From NCBI RefSeq assembly GCF_051401765.1, contig NC_135071.1, forward strand, positions 10,456,961 through 10,520,960: a DNA stretch of 64,000 nt. Direction: 5' to 3'. Source of the DNA: Calliopsis andreniformis. Lineage: Eukaryota; Arthropoda; Insecta; Hymenoptera; Andrenidae. Position numbers and translations under genes: made by a program. Below are positions 1-13,000 of the stretch, one piece after another. The stretch's first letter is position 1; the number at the start of each line of letters is the position of its first letter. The notes under the pieces are model-generated. The model was not told the origin of the DNA, ran no database searches, and saw only the letters and a list, made by a program, of their open reading frames with translations.

Positions 1-3000
1 TAAACCCAAGTAAGTTCATTATAAATACATTTTGGCTCAGATAAAATAATTCATTTCTCATTTATTGTTGCATATTATCCTACAAAAATTATTATATAGA
101 TTTTTTGGTTTATACATATATCCCTCACTGACATCTTTCCCTCTTAAAAAATAAAGCATCACGTCTTTGGAGAACGCAATGTCCAGTTTGAGAGCTTCTT
201 AACATAAAAGCTTTCTTTTTTAGCCATGAAATAAGTGATTATAGTTTCAGCTCTACTGCCAATTGTCCCACAGAAAGGAATTCACAACACTTCATATTAC
301 TTATTTACTGTAATAATGACATAACTAAAAAAATAACTATTTCTGAGTGTTCATTAAAAAATGGGTTTTCTGTGAAATTAAATTATTGCCTCATTTCTTG
401 AAAAATTACGATTTTTTATCTGTGTCATTCTTTCAGTAAATGAGCAATACCTTTCACCATATATATGTCAGAGCTGAATACATTATTCCATCCGCGAATT
501 TGTTCTTCCCCATTTTAATGACTCACATCCACCGAAGAAGAGGTTTCATGATAAATGAAAATTCTCAATAACGATTAAATAGATGGGATTGCATTAGGCC
601 ATTCTGCCGTGAATTATCTCTTTAATATTGAATGTGAATCAGACTTCATTCAATGGCATCGTGTTCGTGCATTAGCGCGTCGATTTCCAGCATTGCAGAA
701 AATATGTATGTCCCGGTACGTGCATTAATTGCTGGCTGCCGTAATATCGTAGAATTCCGCCAGTCGAATATATATCATGTTCCAGCCCCGAAACGAGCGC
801 GCGGATAAATCGGTCGGGAAGGTGACCGAATCTCATTCAACGCTCGCACAAATATGCACGTACGACAAACGCAGACATCATTTGTACTTGGAAAAATATA
901 TGCCTGCGCGGAAAAATCGCGAAATTTTGTTCTCGCCAATGAAATGACGCATGGAATTTATTGGAAATTATGATTTTCTGAGTGGTAATGAACACTTCGT
1001 TATTTTCGAATCTATAAATTTGTATGTTTTGTTTAGTTATGGCACATAAAGTTCAGTTTAATCCACGGATGATTTAAAAGCAGTTCATAAAGTCACATTG
1101 ACAAAAAAAAATTAAAAATTGGTTTTGTACATGTGACTATTAATAACTTGTATAGTACAGTTTTGTTTCATGTTCCTAGTACGCATATATTCTGGAATAT
1201 TTTTTTAATTCGTATAGCATATGTGTTCCATAATACCATTTTTTAAAATTGTGACGTCTTTTCTGTTTACTAACTATTTTATCTTTATGTCTATGACAGA
1301 TTCGGGTACCCGGATACCCTTTTAAAAGATTTCTAAATTCGCTGGAATTGTCACTATTTGACACATTTTCTCTACTTCAAGCTTGAAATTTTGTTATGTT
1401 AAAATATTATCTAATAAATAGATATATTGAATGACATCAATTTTGAGCATTAGCATAAATCTTAAAAAATTTTTTGTCACTTTTCAATCAATTTCACAGT
1501 TTATTCTAAATCTACTAAATTCAAAAATATTAATAATTCAATCTATATTCGTATAATATTAAGTATTCATAATTGCAGTTACTGGTTATCGAATTAGGAT
1601 TATTCGAGTACTATTTACTGAAAAATTGTCAAATTTCAAAGTTTCATAACTTTCTTAAAATTCCCCAGAAATTGTTACATAAGGAAGCGAATTAAATCTT
1701 GAATCCTCTACTTTTTAATCCCTGAGTCAATTTAATTTTACTCAGTGCTTAAGATATAAAATTCTCCTTTAAATTGGGATCTATCAAATCATAAAAATTC
1801 TTGATCTGACTCGAGCTTCAGTTCAGAGTCAACAAGTTTCGCAATTTTGGTATACAGCGTTGGCAAGTATGATCTTCATCTCTGAAATAAACGAAACCTT
1901 ATTAAAAAACAGTTTATTAACAAAGTTGCCACTTGAAGAGACACCTGTATTTCCTGGGCAATTTTTCTGTAATAGGTAATCGAATAGCTCTAATTTGATG
2001 ATCAGGAACTGTCTTATGTAAATAAGAATGTTCCCATACATCTACAGGTGACAATCTAGTTATAAAATACGAATTAAAAATTGGTCAGCAGTCGTGGCTT
2101 AAAACAATTACGCGATTGTTAAATTGTCTATATTCAAGGCATAGCCCTGGAAGTGCTATATCAATTTGGGCACTGAACATGTCACTGTATGCTGTAAAGC
2201 GTGAAATACTGGGGCAGGACGTACAAATTAGTCGTGTTTGAAATCAATGACAGAGATAACGAGAACGCTTGTGAAAGCTTCAGGGTACATAGATACCAAG
2301 TGCCCGCTTGTAAGTACAGCTTTATGACATCGACCGCAGTTCTTCGATCGTAATTTGTCTTTAAACGGCCGATAGGACCCCTATGCCCTTACCCGTATAA
2401 TGCATTCAACCAGAACCAAATATCTCGTATATCTCGGTGTCTGTTGTTGCACGTAGACCGATCCAAATTTCGTGGACCCTGGATAATTTGGTTCACATGA
2501 AACTGTAACATAATTACAGTATCGTAAGATTGTTGCGATAAGTGATCAAATTGAGCTTAATTTATTTTGAAGTGCAGTAATGAAGCAGCTTTAGTGCTCC
2601 ATAAGAAGAAATAGGATTATATTATAGTTGTATTATTTCCAATACTTTTTGCAAATATTTTCCGCAAAGATAATTATAAATACGTAAAATTTATCTACAG
2701 AAAAAATCCAAGTTTGAATGAGATTTTGGAAAAGAATGAAATTTGCAATAATCATTTTTTAACAATAAGACGAAGATATATTACAATTTCATGTTAATTA
2801 TTGTATTTCAGAATTTTCAAAATTCTCCTCTTTAAAAGTTTCTAATTCGTCATAGATAACTGTTATATCATGTTCCACGTTATCTTCTGTAAATAAATGA
2901 ACAATTTTTGAAATCTACTTTAATATACATATGTCTGTATATTATGTATTTTTTTTGGTCATTTTTATCTTGAATATTTTATTTCTATTGCTCACTTAAA

Positions 3001-4241
3001 AATTCTTCATTAAATCTGATTAAAGAACAGATATACAAAAGTATAAGATTTCTTTGAATAAGCGGTTTAGGAATTAACCAACTTTTGTATTAAATTATTT
3101 AAAGTAAAAATTGTACCGTAGGAACAGTAGAGTTGCTAGTCCAGGAAGAGGTAATAGAAAGAGCTGTCAACGAGTAAACTCTAGAATTGATTAATTCAGT
3201 TGAACAAACGGATAATCGTGGTTTTCCACGAAGAGATCGCATGTAGAGAAACAACGTGGACCGGATGAAGGCTAAAGGAAGAGTCCGTGTAGGAGAAGCG
3301 ATTACACTATTCATATAGAATAATTTGTTCGCTTCATTGGTTAATATCCATCGTGGCGCCAGTCTCTGACCCGTTTCAATACCTACATGCACCACCGCGT
3401 TGCTTCTCTATGATCGCCGCTTTGCAATTAACACATGGTTTCATTCTAAACACATCATCTATATCGTATCATTAGATTGTATTTGGATAAAGATGTAATT
3501 ATAATATTTTACCCTATTAGCATCGTTAAATGTAATTTATTATAGTTAAAAGTAAAAATTAAAAGTAAAAGCAATCTTTTCGGAAAAAGAAACTTAATAA
3601 TGCCTACGAATGCTTACATATTACTTTATTTCTTTTCAATAAATAATAAGTTGACACAATGAAAGTAAAGAAATCTCCTTTTTTGTTGAGAGGAAGATGT
3701 AATTTGAAATTTTGGAATAAAATTTGTGTCAGAATAAGAAATGGTACAGACAAACACTACTTTTGGACAAAAAACACTACTTTCTTCATCATGAAAAAAC
3801 TATTTTAACAGTAGAAATAAAATATGGAATAATAATACTGATCAGCAAAGTAGTAATATGCTGACAAGTATGAAAAGATAGATGAGAAACAAGATCGTTG
3901 TTCTAAAAGTACTTTTATATAATGAGATACAAAGATAGAGATACTTTCTTTTAATGTAACTTCACAGCTTGAAATATAATAAATGAATAGTCTTACACTT
4001 AATAAGAAGCTATTGAAAAATTGTTTCTAAAAATTGTTACTTTAAGTTTAAAGGTTATTCTAAGTATCACATTTAGTACATTACGTCAACTTGATACTCT
4101 TCACAGTTATAATAATTATCAATTAAGTTGAGTAAGTCTTTTTCTAAGCCTCTTAGGTTGTTCAAGACAGACTTGTCTATAATTTACTTTCACAGTTTCA
4201 AAGTCACAAATTCGAAAGTATTTGTCTTTAGAACTGATTCA
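1..4241. other. A+T-rich non-coding stretch with three CpG-richer patches
   Basis: No gene, RNA gene or transposon could be supported here. The background is A+T-rich. Three patches stand out by richer G+C and retained CpGs: about 640-960, 2,200-2,480 and 3,110-3,430. The 640-960 patch has CGCGCGG and TTAATTGC-type homeodomain-like words and could be a conserved regulatory element, but that is only a guess. Short open frames are 60-100 codons long, resemble nothing and are best read as chance. Confidence 0.6.
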
Positions 4242-4259
4242 TGACACTTTAAAGTGTCA
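4242..4259. repeat. 18-bp perfect palindrome
   Basis: The sequence TGACACTTTAAAGTGTCA reads identically on both strands with no spacer. A related word, GTCACAAATT, occurs on both sides (near 4,203 and 4,256). It could be a dimeric transcription-factor site or the heart of an eroded inverted repeat. No element boundaries could be placed around it. Confidence 0.6.
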
Positions 4260-4900
4260 CAAATTACTTCAAGTTCTGACGGTGTCATTTAAAAATTAAT
4301 ACAAATACCAGGCAACGACAGCAATCTTAATTTCATGTTTGATAAAGTAACTTGATTGGCCGCGTATAAAACTTTGTCTTCAGTTCAATGTCTGGGGATA
4401 GAGAGAACTACCTATTTAAATCGATCTTTTGCGGATTGGCTAAATTATACCAATATCCTTTTTCTTCCTTCTCCACGTCCTATTTCTTCGCTGACTCATC
4501 TATCTGAAAAAGACACAATTATGATAATCAGAATCTTTAATGTGACTACAGTTGTGGCTGAATGAACCGTAACAGATACAATTGAAGTGTAGCGAAGGTT
4601 ACGGTATATTGTAGGAAGAACTCATCAGGCGTTAAATAAAGTTTCTTTCATCAGCATTAGAAGAATTTCTGTAATACAATTTTTATTTTCTTCAAATGTT
4701 AAGAATACTGTTTAGTATTTTATGACATTACATGATTAGTTTCCTATAAAATCAGACAAAATCTATCTTCAGTATTTATCACTTATTTATTATTCTTTTA
4801 GATAAATAATTAAATGGAAATAAAAATAGTACACTCAAGAAAAAGAAGAGTGTACTACCTAACGCACCACAATCCAAGTATCTAAGTATTATTTATATCT

Positions 4901-4937
4901 CATTAGGGGCAATGCTTACCAGGGGGCTTCTCACGAG
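4901..4937 (+). repeat. Half-copy of the short hairpin repeat seen intact at 32.2 kb
   Basis: These 37 bases match 32,221-32,257 at 31 of 37 positions, including the shared CATTAG.GGCAATG and AGGGG.CTTCTCA blocks. At 32.2 kb this segment is the loop and 3' arm of a hairpin. Here the 5' arm is missing or eroded beyond recognition. Two diverged copies 27 kb apart show this is a dispersed repeat family and not a unique hairpin. It lies just upstream of the TA-flanked element starting at 4,964. Confidence 0.6.
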
Positions 4938-4963
4938 ACAGGTATAGCATGTATCTGTATATA

Positions 4964-5578
4964 CAGGGTGTTCAGTTACAAGTAGAAACAGATAATTTCG
5001 TGTAATAATTTTGTGTATTTATTCTTTGTAATAACGATATTACTGCTAAGCTTTTGTTTATTAGTTACAAACGTCTAAAGAAAGCAGTGACTATTACCAT
5101 ATCTTATATGTATAGCTATAGTATCTACAACGTTCTACCCACACAGTGATTATGACAATCACTAGACTATGGAAATTCATGCATTTAAGAGAAATTTAAA
5201 TTTGCAAAATAATACAGAATATACATAATTTACGAAAATATACAAAATATCTAAAATATACGTTATAATATTGCTTTTTGAGGATGAACAAGATCTGTGT
5301 TTTAGTTCCATTTCTTTAGTCATACTTATGAATATATAAATTTCCATAAAAATTCGCAGTCTAAGAATTACTGACTCCCCATAGGCGTAGCCCTGCAACT
5401 AACTTCATAGTAAAAGTACCATTCGATTTGTCAATCTTTAGGCGAATTTTACGATTATTTAAACGCTTCTATTTAACCATCAAAGACTCAATTACAATTT
5501 CGTTATTTTTTATTTTCGTTTTATTTTGGGGTTTAGAAGCACCCCTTGAATTTCCCCCACTTGTAGAGGAACACTCTG
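4964..5578. mobile_element. Candidate TA-flanked inverted-repeat element, 615 bp
   Basis: The left end begins CAGGGTGTTC and shares about 15 of 19 positions with the reverse complement of the right end (CAGAGTGTTC, then TACAAGT.G). Both ends are bordered by TA, as expected of Tc1/mariner-type insertions. The interior is A+T-rich with no transposase frame, so it would be non-autonomous. The right 180 bp, running from ATAGGCGTAGCCCTGC to the CCCC-rich end, resembles repeat ends I associate with hymenopteran genomes, which is recall and not a search. The internal arms do not pair, so the two ends could belong to different decayed elements. Confidence 0.45.
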
Positions 5579-8500
5579 TATGTACTTTGAGCCGCAAAGC
5601 TCCAGGTGGTAGCACGTGCACTGGCGCCGACAGGTGGTAAACGAATCTGCACTTGAGCTCATCTCCCAGATGGAGGACTGCTCTATCGCTAGGATCAATT
5701 TAATTTCTGTTTAAGGAAATTAACGTGAATCTAGTTTGCTTCCGATTCAATGTAAATCTAATAAGAGGATCGTTATCTGAATACGAACTTTCACGAAACT
5801 AGTAACAAAGGGTAGCTTTCAAAAACTTCTATAAGCACCTTCTTTATCATATTTATATTTCTATAATTTCTCATCATTTTTCACTGTTCAAGTGGATATC
5901 GTTTTTCGTTAGATCTATACTTTATACTTAAACAAAGAGAATATTATCCATTAGTACACTCGTTACCTGAAGTAAGTTTACTTCAAAATTTAATACGGTA
6001 TAATGTATTATTTACATCAATAGCGATAAATCTTTGAAACTGTTTACATACTCACAAAATAGGAATTTTATAGTGGAACAGTTATTGCATTGAGAAGAAG
6101 AAAAGGGGTGTAAGAAATTTTAGTTTTAGAGAACATGACAAATTTAATTTATTTATAGAATGTTCCATGGTAAATTTAACTCTATCAGAATATAAGAATG
6201 TGGAATTATGAAGCATAATTGCAATTAATAGGAAATATTATTAAATTGCATTAAATTATTTATATGCAGAGTACGATTTTTAATGACAGTTATTGATCCT
6301 TCGGATCAATTTTCAATTCTTTTTTCTCAAATTTATTTCCTTCAAATAAGCCTACAAAAGGACAAAGAACAATATTTATGGGACGATGTAATAAAAATCA
6401 CATATATGACCTTCGTATGACCTAAAAAAGAGTGATATATAAATTTTTTTCTCTAATTACCTGTTCAGACAAACCCAAGAATTGGATTTGTGGACAGAAG
6501 AAAGCCAACGAATTATGTAAATCTCGTTTACTACTTGAAACGACTGCGTCTCGGGCCTTGATTTCTTTGTTCTCGAGGCTGGTCTGAATTGATCTGATCG
6601 AAAATCCATGTCGGCGTCTCGGCAGGTGGCATAAAAGTTGCGCCGCCCCTGTGGTTGAACACCAGCCGCCTGTGAAGGTTCAAGGACCGAACGAATATAA
6701 GGGAGGCGATCTCGTTAAAAACATCTGCCACAGACCGCTACCGTTGCCACAGGAAAGACGAAGGACGAAAAGAGACGGAGTGGTCGCTCCTATTTCTAAG
6801 TGCATCCGAAAATCGCCAATGAGATTATACGCAGTTTGTCATGCAACGCTCGACCAATTTCGAAACGCTCTTCGTGTATCGCGTCTCGGTTTAACGCATT
6901 AATACGCGAGTTCGTAATGTCCTGAGGGAAGAACGGCAGTGTCAATAAAGAAGAACGTATGTCCCTAAACTTGGATAAAATAGAACTTATTTCATGTGGG
7001 GATGGGATATTAATTTTGATCGCCTTGATTATCTTTCAAGATTTTTTTAGAGACAGGAAAAAATATTATTTACGCAAGTGGTATGGCACGAAGGAGGCCA
7101 TAATATGACAGGAATAGTTTTTTTGTAGAGATCATCTTAATTTTTTTCGTGGTAGAATGGAGGATATACACTGCATCTCAGAAATGATAAACCTAACTTA
7201 TAGTGCCTATTTAAATTGTATGTTGAAATAACTGGATTTGCATGAAAGCAATGGTGATGGATCGAAAAGTGTTGAAAGAAGGAGTTATTAAAATATTATG
7301 AAATATTTAGTCTAATTTAATTTAAATTACAAGAATTAAAAATTCTATAATTCCAATAACCTCTAGTAGAAGATTATTTGACATTAAATGAAGAAATAAA
7401 ATACTGAGTTTCATGTTGTAAGAGATAATCGAATTGGTAGCCGTTTGCATTGATAGAACTTTGGCATCATCAGATTACTGTAATCCGTGTACCTATTTAT
7501 CATTTTCGAATTTCCAGTATTGAGTGTAGACAGTAAGAGGTAAAAGGAATGAACCTCTCAAAATATAATTATTTTTATAAAATCATAGATGTATGTATAT
7601 GTATGGTTCATATGAATAATTATAGAAAATTATAAATAAGTTAAAAGTCTTCATTATCAGAGTTATATAAAGATGAGCTAGCATAGAATAGTAGCCTATA
7701 GTAGAATCTAATTTTCGAATGCTGTTTTAACTCCATACATATAAAGCAGAATAATTCCTTAATTTAATATGTGCTTCTGAATATTAAAATGAAAGCAGCA
7801 GTGACAAGTATTACTCGAGATGAAATTACTTCTGGTTAAAGGAGCATTCAAATTATAATTGAAATGGCAAATATTAACAAAAGTAATGAAGTTTCTCCAA
7901 AGTTTACATGCAGTATATCATGATATATTCGCCGTTTTACACCGACGATAATCTCTTTTTAATTAATCCTTGCATTTTAATTAACGCCTTAGTGGACATT
8001 TTTTCTTGATATTTAAGATAATTAACAAAATCGGCGAGTGAAATCTTCATGTTTGATATAGGCTCTATATTTACCACTTCTTTTGCAAGAACAGCTACTG
8101 TTAATGTTTAATAATTCCGATATGATCTGGGAGTTAAATTTTAATACACTTCTGGTTATTATTATTCGCTGACAATATAGTACTTTAGAAAAAGTCATTA
8201 CTTTTTATTCAATTTACTCATATAGCTTATTCATTCGAATAAGTTCATATACATAATGTATTCCAATGTGGAAATAGTAAATATAAAAATAACATCATTG
8301 AAGTAAGAAATTACTTAACCAGCACTATAAAGTGATCTAAACTAAGCATCGAAAAACTAACGAGTGACTCTAACACTCATTATCAGCTTCAACTTAAACA
8401 ATCCAATTGTTAAACTTGAATCTAAAATTAAAATAATATCGACTTTCATCGCGTCCTGACACATCGAGGATTGATGAGTAAGAGGAAGTCAGCGTATACA

Positions 8501-9821
8501 CGAGAGCTCGTAATATTTAACGTCCCATTTGTAGCAAACTACTCTGCTCTAAAAATTTAAATTGATGTTCTCCTCGCATTCTCATACGTGTTGCATTCTC
8601 GAATTACACACGTATACTTTTTATTTCAATTATTCTCGATTCCAGTGATTTCACTCTACAATATTACCCGCGCGAAACTGGATCATTACATACCAAGTTT
8701 TTCATCCTATTCTAAAAATTCCAGGATCGAGCATACCGATTAGATTAGAGTTTCACGCTGACAAGCGTCGCGCATAACAGATAGCACACGATTACGCGTT
8801 CCAGAATGCAAGGAATAGACCAAACGGTTCCATATCGGTCGGCTGGAAGTACTTATATATCATTCCCAAGACACTTCGTCATGCTACCTCGCGGAATTAT
8901 GCGCTCGACTGAACCGTAGGAATTTGACGCGGTTACTCTTCTCCCGTAGTGACTCCTCTTTAAGAATAGAGAATGGAAGAGGGACTTATACCGACCTCCC
9001 ACGCCGTGACACCTCGATCAGCAGGTGCTCATCTCGATGGCTGCACGTAATATCCGCAAAAGGCACTCTCATTCGCCTCCCTTCTGTCTCAAATACTTTT
9101 CTTTATCGATCATCTCCTTTTTCGATTCTGGATTTTACTCCAACCAGCCTCTCGATAAAAACGTGGCGTCCATCGAGATGTAAAAGGCGTTTTTGAACTA
9201 GGTTTCAGGATAAATCGAAACTCTCTAGGTACAGTGAAAATGCTCCAATACTCAAACGCTGAAGACATATGTCTCAGTCAGTAGTTAACCTAAAAATACA
9301 TGTCCCAATACTTGAATTGCATTCCAGTTGCTAAATATTCTATTTTATGATGCTTTTTTTGTTCTGAAGGTATTATTATCTATTAAGTATAGAGTTATTA
9401 TATTAAGTATATTAAAATTTAAGCTTAACATTGAATAGAATTAGCGTTAGTGTACCAAGTACCAGGATATGGTTGGTTACTGGGACATTTATCTTAATAT
9501 CTTCTTCGTAATACATGTATGATACATGTATAATAATATTTATTGGAAATGCCACGGCCGTACCTGCATACTAAGAAATTTTCAGATTGAAGAATTATTT
9601 TACATTGCTTCTGGTAATTGATCCGTTAAAATGACGTGTACGATTATATTTTACACACATTTAGTTTATTGCAAGCGTTATTTTTTTCTCAGTTAATGCT
9701 GAGTAAAATTGAAGGAACATGTACATAAACGTTATTTCTATAATGTATGAACTTTTTCAAGAATCTGTTATTTTAACATACACTTAAAAATGGACATACA
9801 TTAACCCTGGTAGTTGTAGTG
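5579..9821. other. A+T-rich non-coding stretch with CpG patches at 6.5-7.0 and 8.4-9.2 kb
   Basis: No gene could be supported. Patches at about 6,530-6,960 and 8,440-9,200 are CpG-richer and hold the longest open frames here (83 and 90 codons). Those frames overlap others on the opposite strand and match no known family. A 14-bp palindrome TATATCATGATATA lies near 7,917, and TACATGTATGA/TACATGTATAA forms a doublet near 9,511-9,535. The word TTAACCCTGG at 9,801 resembles a piggyBac-type end but has no identifiable partner. Confidence 0.6.
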
Positions 9822-10077
9822 TTAACACATTGAGTGCTGCGGCAGAATTTCAGTTTCCCGATGAAACTTTAGGAATTATTTAAGGAATGAAGTTTAGCAA
9901 TCGCGTTTCATAATAGCAAAATGGCAAGTACGTTAAAGTTTCCATAGTTTTAGGTTTCTATCCTGCTATCGTATTCCAGTTTTAGATTGCAGAGTATGTT
10001 CATCCATTTAATGAAAGTTCTATTAGTAATAAGCGCAGTCCACTGATGGACATTCTCTGCGCCATGCAACGTGTTAA
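9822..10077. mobile_element. TTAA-flanked piggyBac-like MITE, 256 bp
   Basis: TTAA occurs at both borders (9,822-9,825 and 10,074-10,077), the diagnostic target site of piggyBac elements. The inner ends are imperfect inverted repeats: CACATTGAGTGCTGCGGC on the left, and CACGTTGCATGGCGCAG on the right when read inward. The right end also folds on itself (GCGCAG...CTGCGC, 10,033-10,062). There is no transposase frame, so it is a non-autonomous MITE. The terminal match is partial, so the family call is tentative. Confidence 0.55.
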
Positions 10078-13000
10078 ATTTTATTTACGACTTTATGATT
10101 TGCTGTTCAGAAAAATTTTTATAAATAACTTTTCAATGATTACAGAAGGTTTCTAATGATACAATTTCATTTATATTTGGACAATGCTTTTGCAGATGAA
10201 AACACTGCCTTCAAGGTTTAAAGCATTTACTAATAAAAATTGTTTTAATCAGTAGCCCTAAGAATAAATTATCTAAATTAAGGGAAACTTCGGATAATCT
10301 GACCTATTATGAATTGATTAGGTCTTTAAAATTTATTCTTGCATTATCAGTACCATTATCAATAAGGTACGCTGCGTTTTATCTACATATATCTCACCTG
10401 CGTATCTTTGAATAATATTTTTTTCGGTACGACTGTTGATTCCTCAGTGAAGTACCATTAAACGAAAATACGGCCGTTAGGATACGATTCACTTGATTCA
10501 GAAGGTGAAAAGACAAGGCAACAGTTTCTTTCGTCTCTCTTGCCTTCTACCTTCTCTTCTCTCCTCTTCCACCTTCATTTTATTTCTGTTCCTGTTTGGA
10601 TGTACGTTTGCTGTGAGATAAGTACCTAATACACTTTTTCGTTCACCTACTGTGAGAATTCTTCCTCAAAATTGTATCTCTGACTCGCCACGAGAAACTC
10701 GATTTTTAGGGACTAAGGGGTTTCGAGAGATACAACATGAAAGGTTCAGTTTGCAGTATCTCGAAACGCGTATTGAGCGAAGAAAGTGACGAGAGGAAAA
10801 GAATTGGAAAATTGTGCAATTCGATACACTGTTCCAGTTAACAAATGTGTCCATGATGCGTTTCTTATTTCATGAGAATTGTGTGCAGACAGACAAACAT
10901 TTAAGGTAGTTGTTCTCATACAATTGTATTAGAAAGTTAATTACACATGGTTTCATTATTCAAGACAATTTTTTGACTATTTTTTTTTTACTTGGATTTG
11001 GAATGATCAAAATTCAAAAATTCAAAGGAACTGTGAATTCAGTCCAAAGTTCAAAGCATAACATGTCAAAACTTGATGGTTTTCAGCTATACGTATATCC
11101 TTATACATTAAATTAAATATTATTAAACATTTAGAGAGAGAGTTTTATATTATTAAAATAGATTTTGAAGGATTTATTTGTTAAATGATAAAACTATCAA
11201 TTCAATGAAATGGTTCAACTTTCAACTACATCTAAGAAATTGTCCTATAATATAACAATCTAGATGAATACAACGTAATTACTATTTGGACTATTTAAAT
11301 TTTCACTTGGTTTTATTAGCTAAAGTACTATGCAAAATCAAAAGAGCACTATTATTTATTAGTATATGCATTATCAACTACACGAATTGCTATAATGGAG
11401 TTCACGAGTTTTGGTCACTGAGGATCCCCAACTGAGAGGACATTGACTTCCACCTTCTGTGTTCGCATATGTGTTGATACTGTAATAGTTACTATGTGAG
11501 CTACAGGACTCTTGACAGCTTAGCATGATGAAAGTAGTTACTTATGCAGTGTAGAGTGTAGACGATATAACATACTATAATGGCAGCAAACTGTATAAGT
11601 ACCTGCAACAGTTATCATTTAGATTTATATTTATTTGCTTTCATTCACTTGTCCAATTTTTTATATTCCGTAAATTTTTTCTTTATAATTACAAACTTAT
11701 TTTACTGAACACTGTACTGTGGCTCCAAGTTGTTCAACTTTTTTCAGATCACGTTTGCTGCAACAATGACACAACTAACAAATTTGCTGTTATTGAATTA
11801 TTGTTTTTATAATATGGTTCGTTTATTAAATGGCGATATTATAACATTTCCTTGAAAATCATGATTTTTAAGTTTATATCATTCTGGCATCAAGTGAAAC
11901 TTAACTGTACAAATGTAATTTAATATTTTGTAATCAGTGTTTATAATATACATAGGAATTTTTGAACTTCTTAAGTTTTTACTGTTGGTTGGAGAACAAT
12001 TGATATTGACACATTCTTGAGTATAAATTGTACTATAACTTATTCTGATCATGTATTGATCACCTTTAGATATATGGTAATGAATTTATAATAGTTTTTT
12101 GAAGTATTTTGTTTTAAATATTTCTTGAGTTTTGTATTTTTCTTGAGAATAGAAGTTATTTTTCCTTCTGTTATTATTTGATACTTAAAATGTCTATGAA
12201 AACAGGACAACATCTTATTTTTAATGGTACATACGTAGCTTGCGAGATAAAAACAGCGAGACAAGTGAGAGAGCTGGGTCCTTTGACCCAAATTGAATAT
12301 GTTTCCTGAGACACGTTAAAAACTGCATTTAAGCAAATTTTTGTCTGTAGACTGAAGTATACATATTTCTAAATGATATTAATAAAATTACATACATACT
12401 AATAAAATAGCATACAGGTCAAAATTAACCTACCTTTAATGGTAATATCTTTAATGATCTTAAGGAAGCATATGCGCCATAATCCTTTACTAAAGAAACC
12501 TAAAGTGTGTTGTACAACATTCTCAGTAACACTGTATCAGTATAGAAAAGTTGACTCATAATATAGAAGGTAAAAAAAAGTATATGAGATGATAAAGTTG
12601 GCTATCCTGGATTGGGTACCTTGTGCAAGTACTTAAGACTTTTACCAGCCTTAGCTAATATCTAATACTCTGATTTAAAAAAACACTGATCTAAAAAAAG
12701 GATTAATTTTAAGCCATTCAACCTTTACTCATTTTTTTCTTTTACCTATTCCTAGTTAGATTTTTTCTACGGAATGGTAAGACATAGTTCTTACATTAAA
12801 ATATATCTTCAGTTTTCAACTGAAATACTAAGCATCAAAAACAGAGTTGACTTATCCAAGAGTCCCCAATTAGCAATAATTATAATCATTCAAAGGAATC
12901 ACTGACACGAGTTGAAAGAGAGATAAGCGTTGTTCTCGGTTCCCACGTTCTCGGCTCCTTTACTTCCCTTTCTTAATCACATCTCCGTTTTAGTAGCAAT

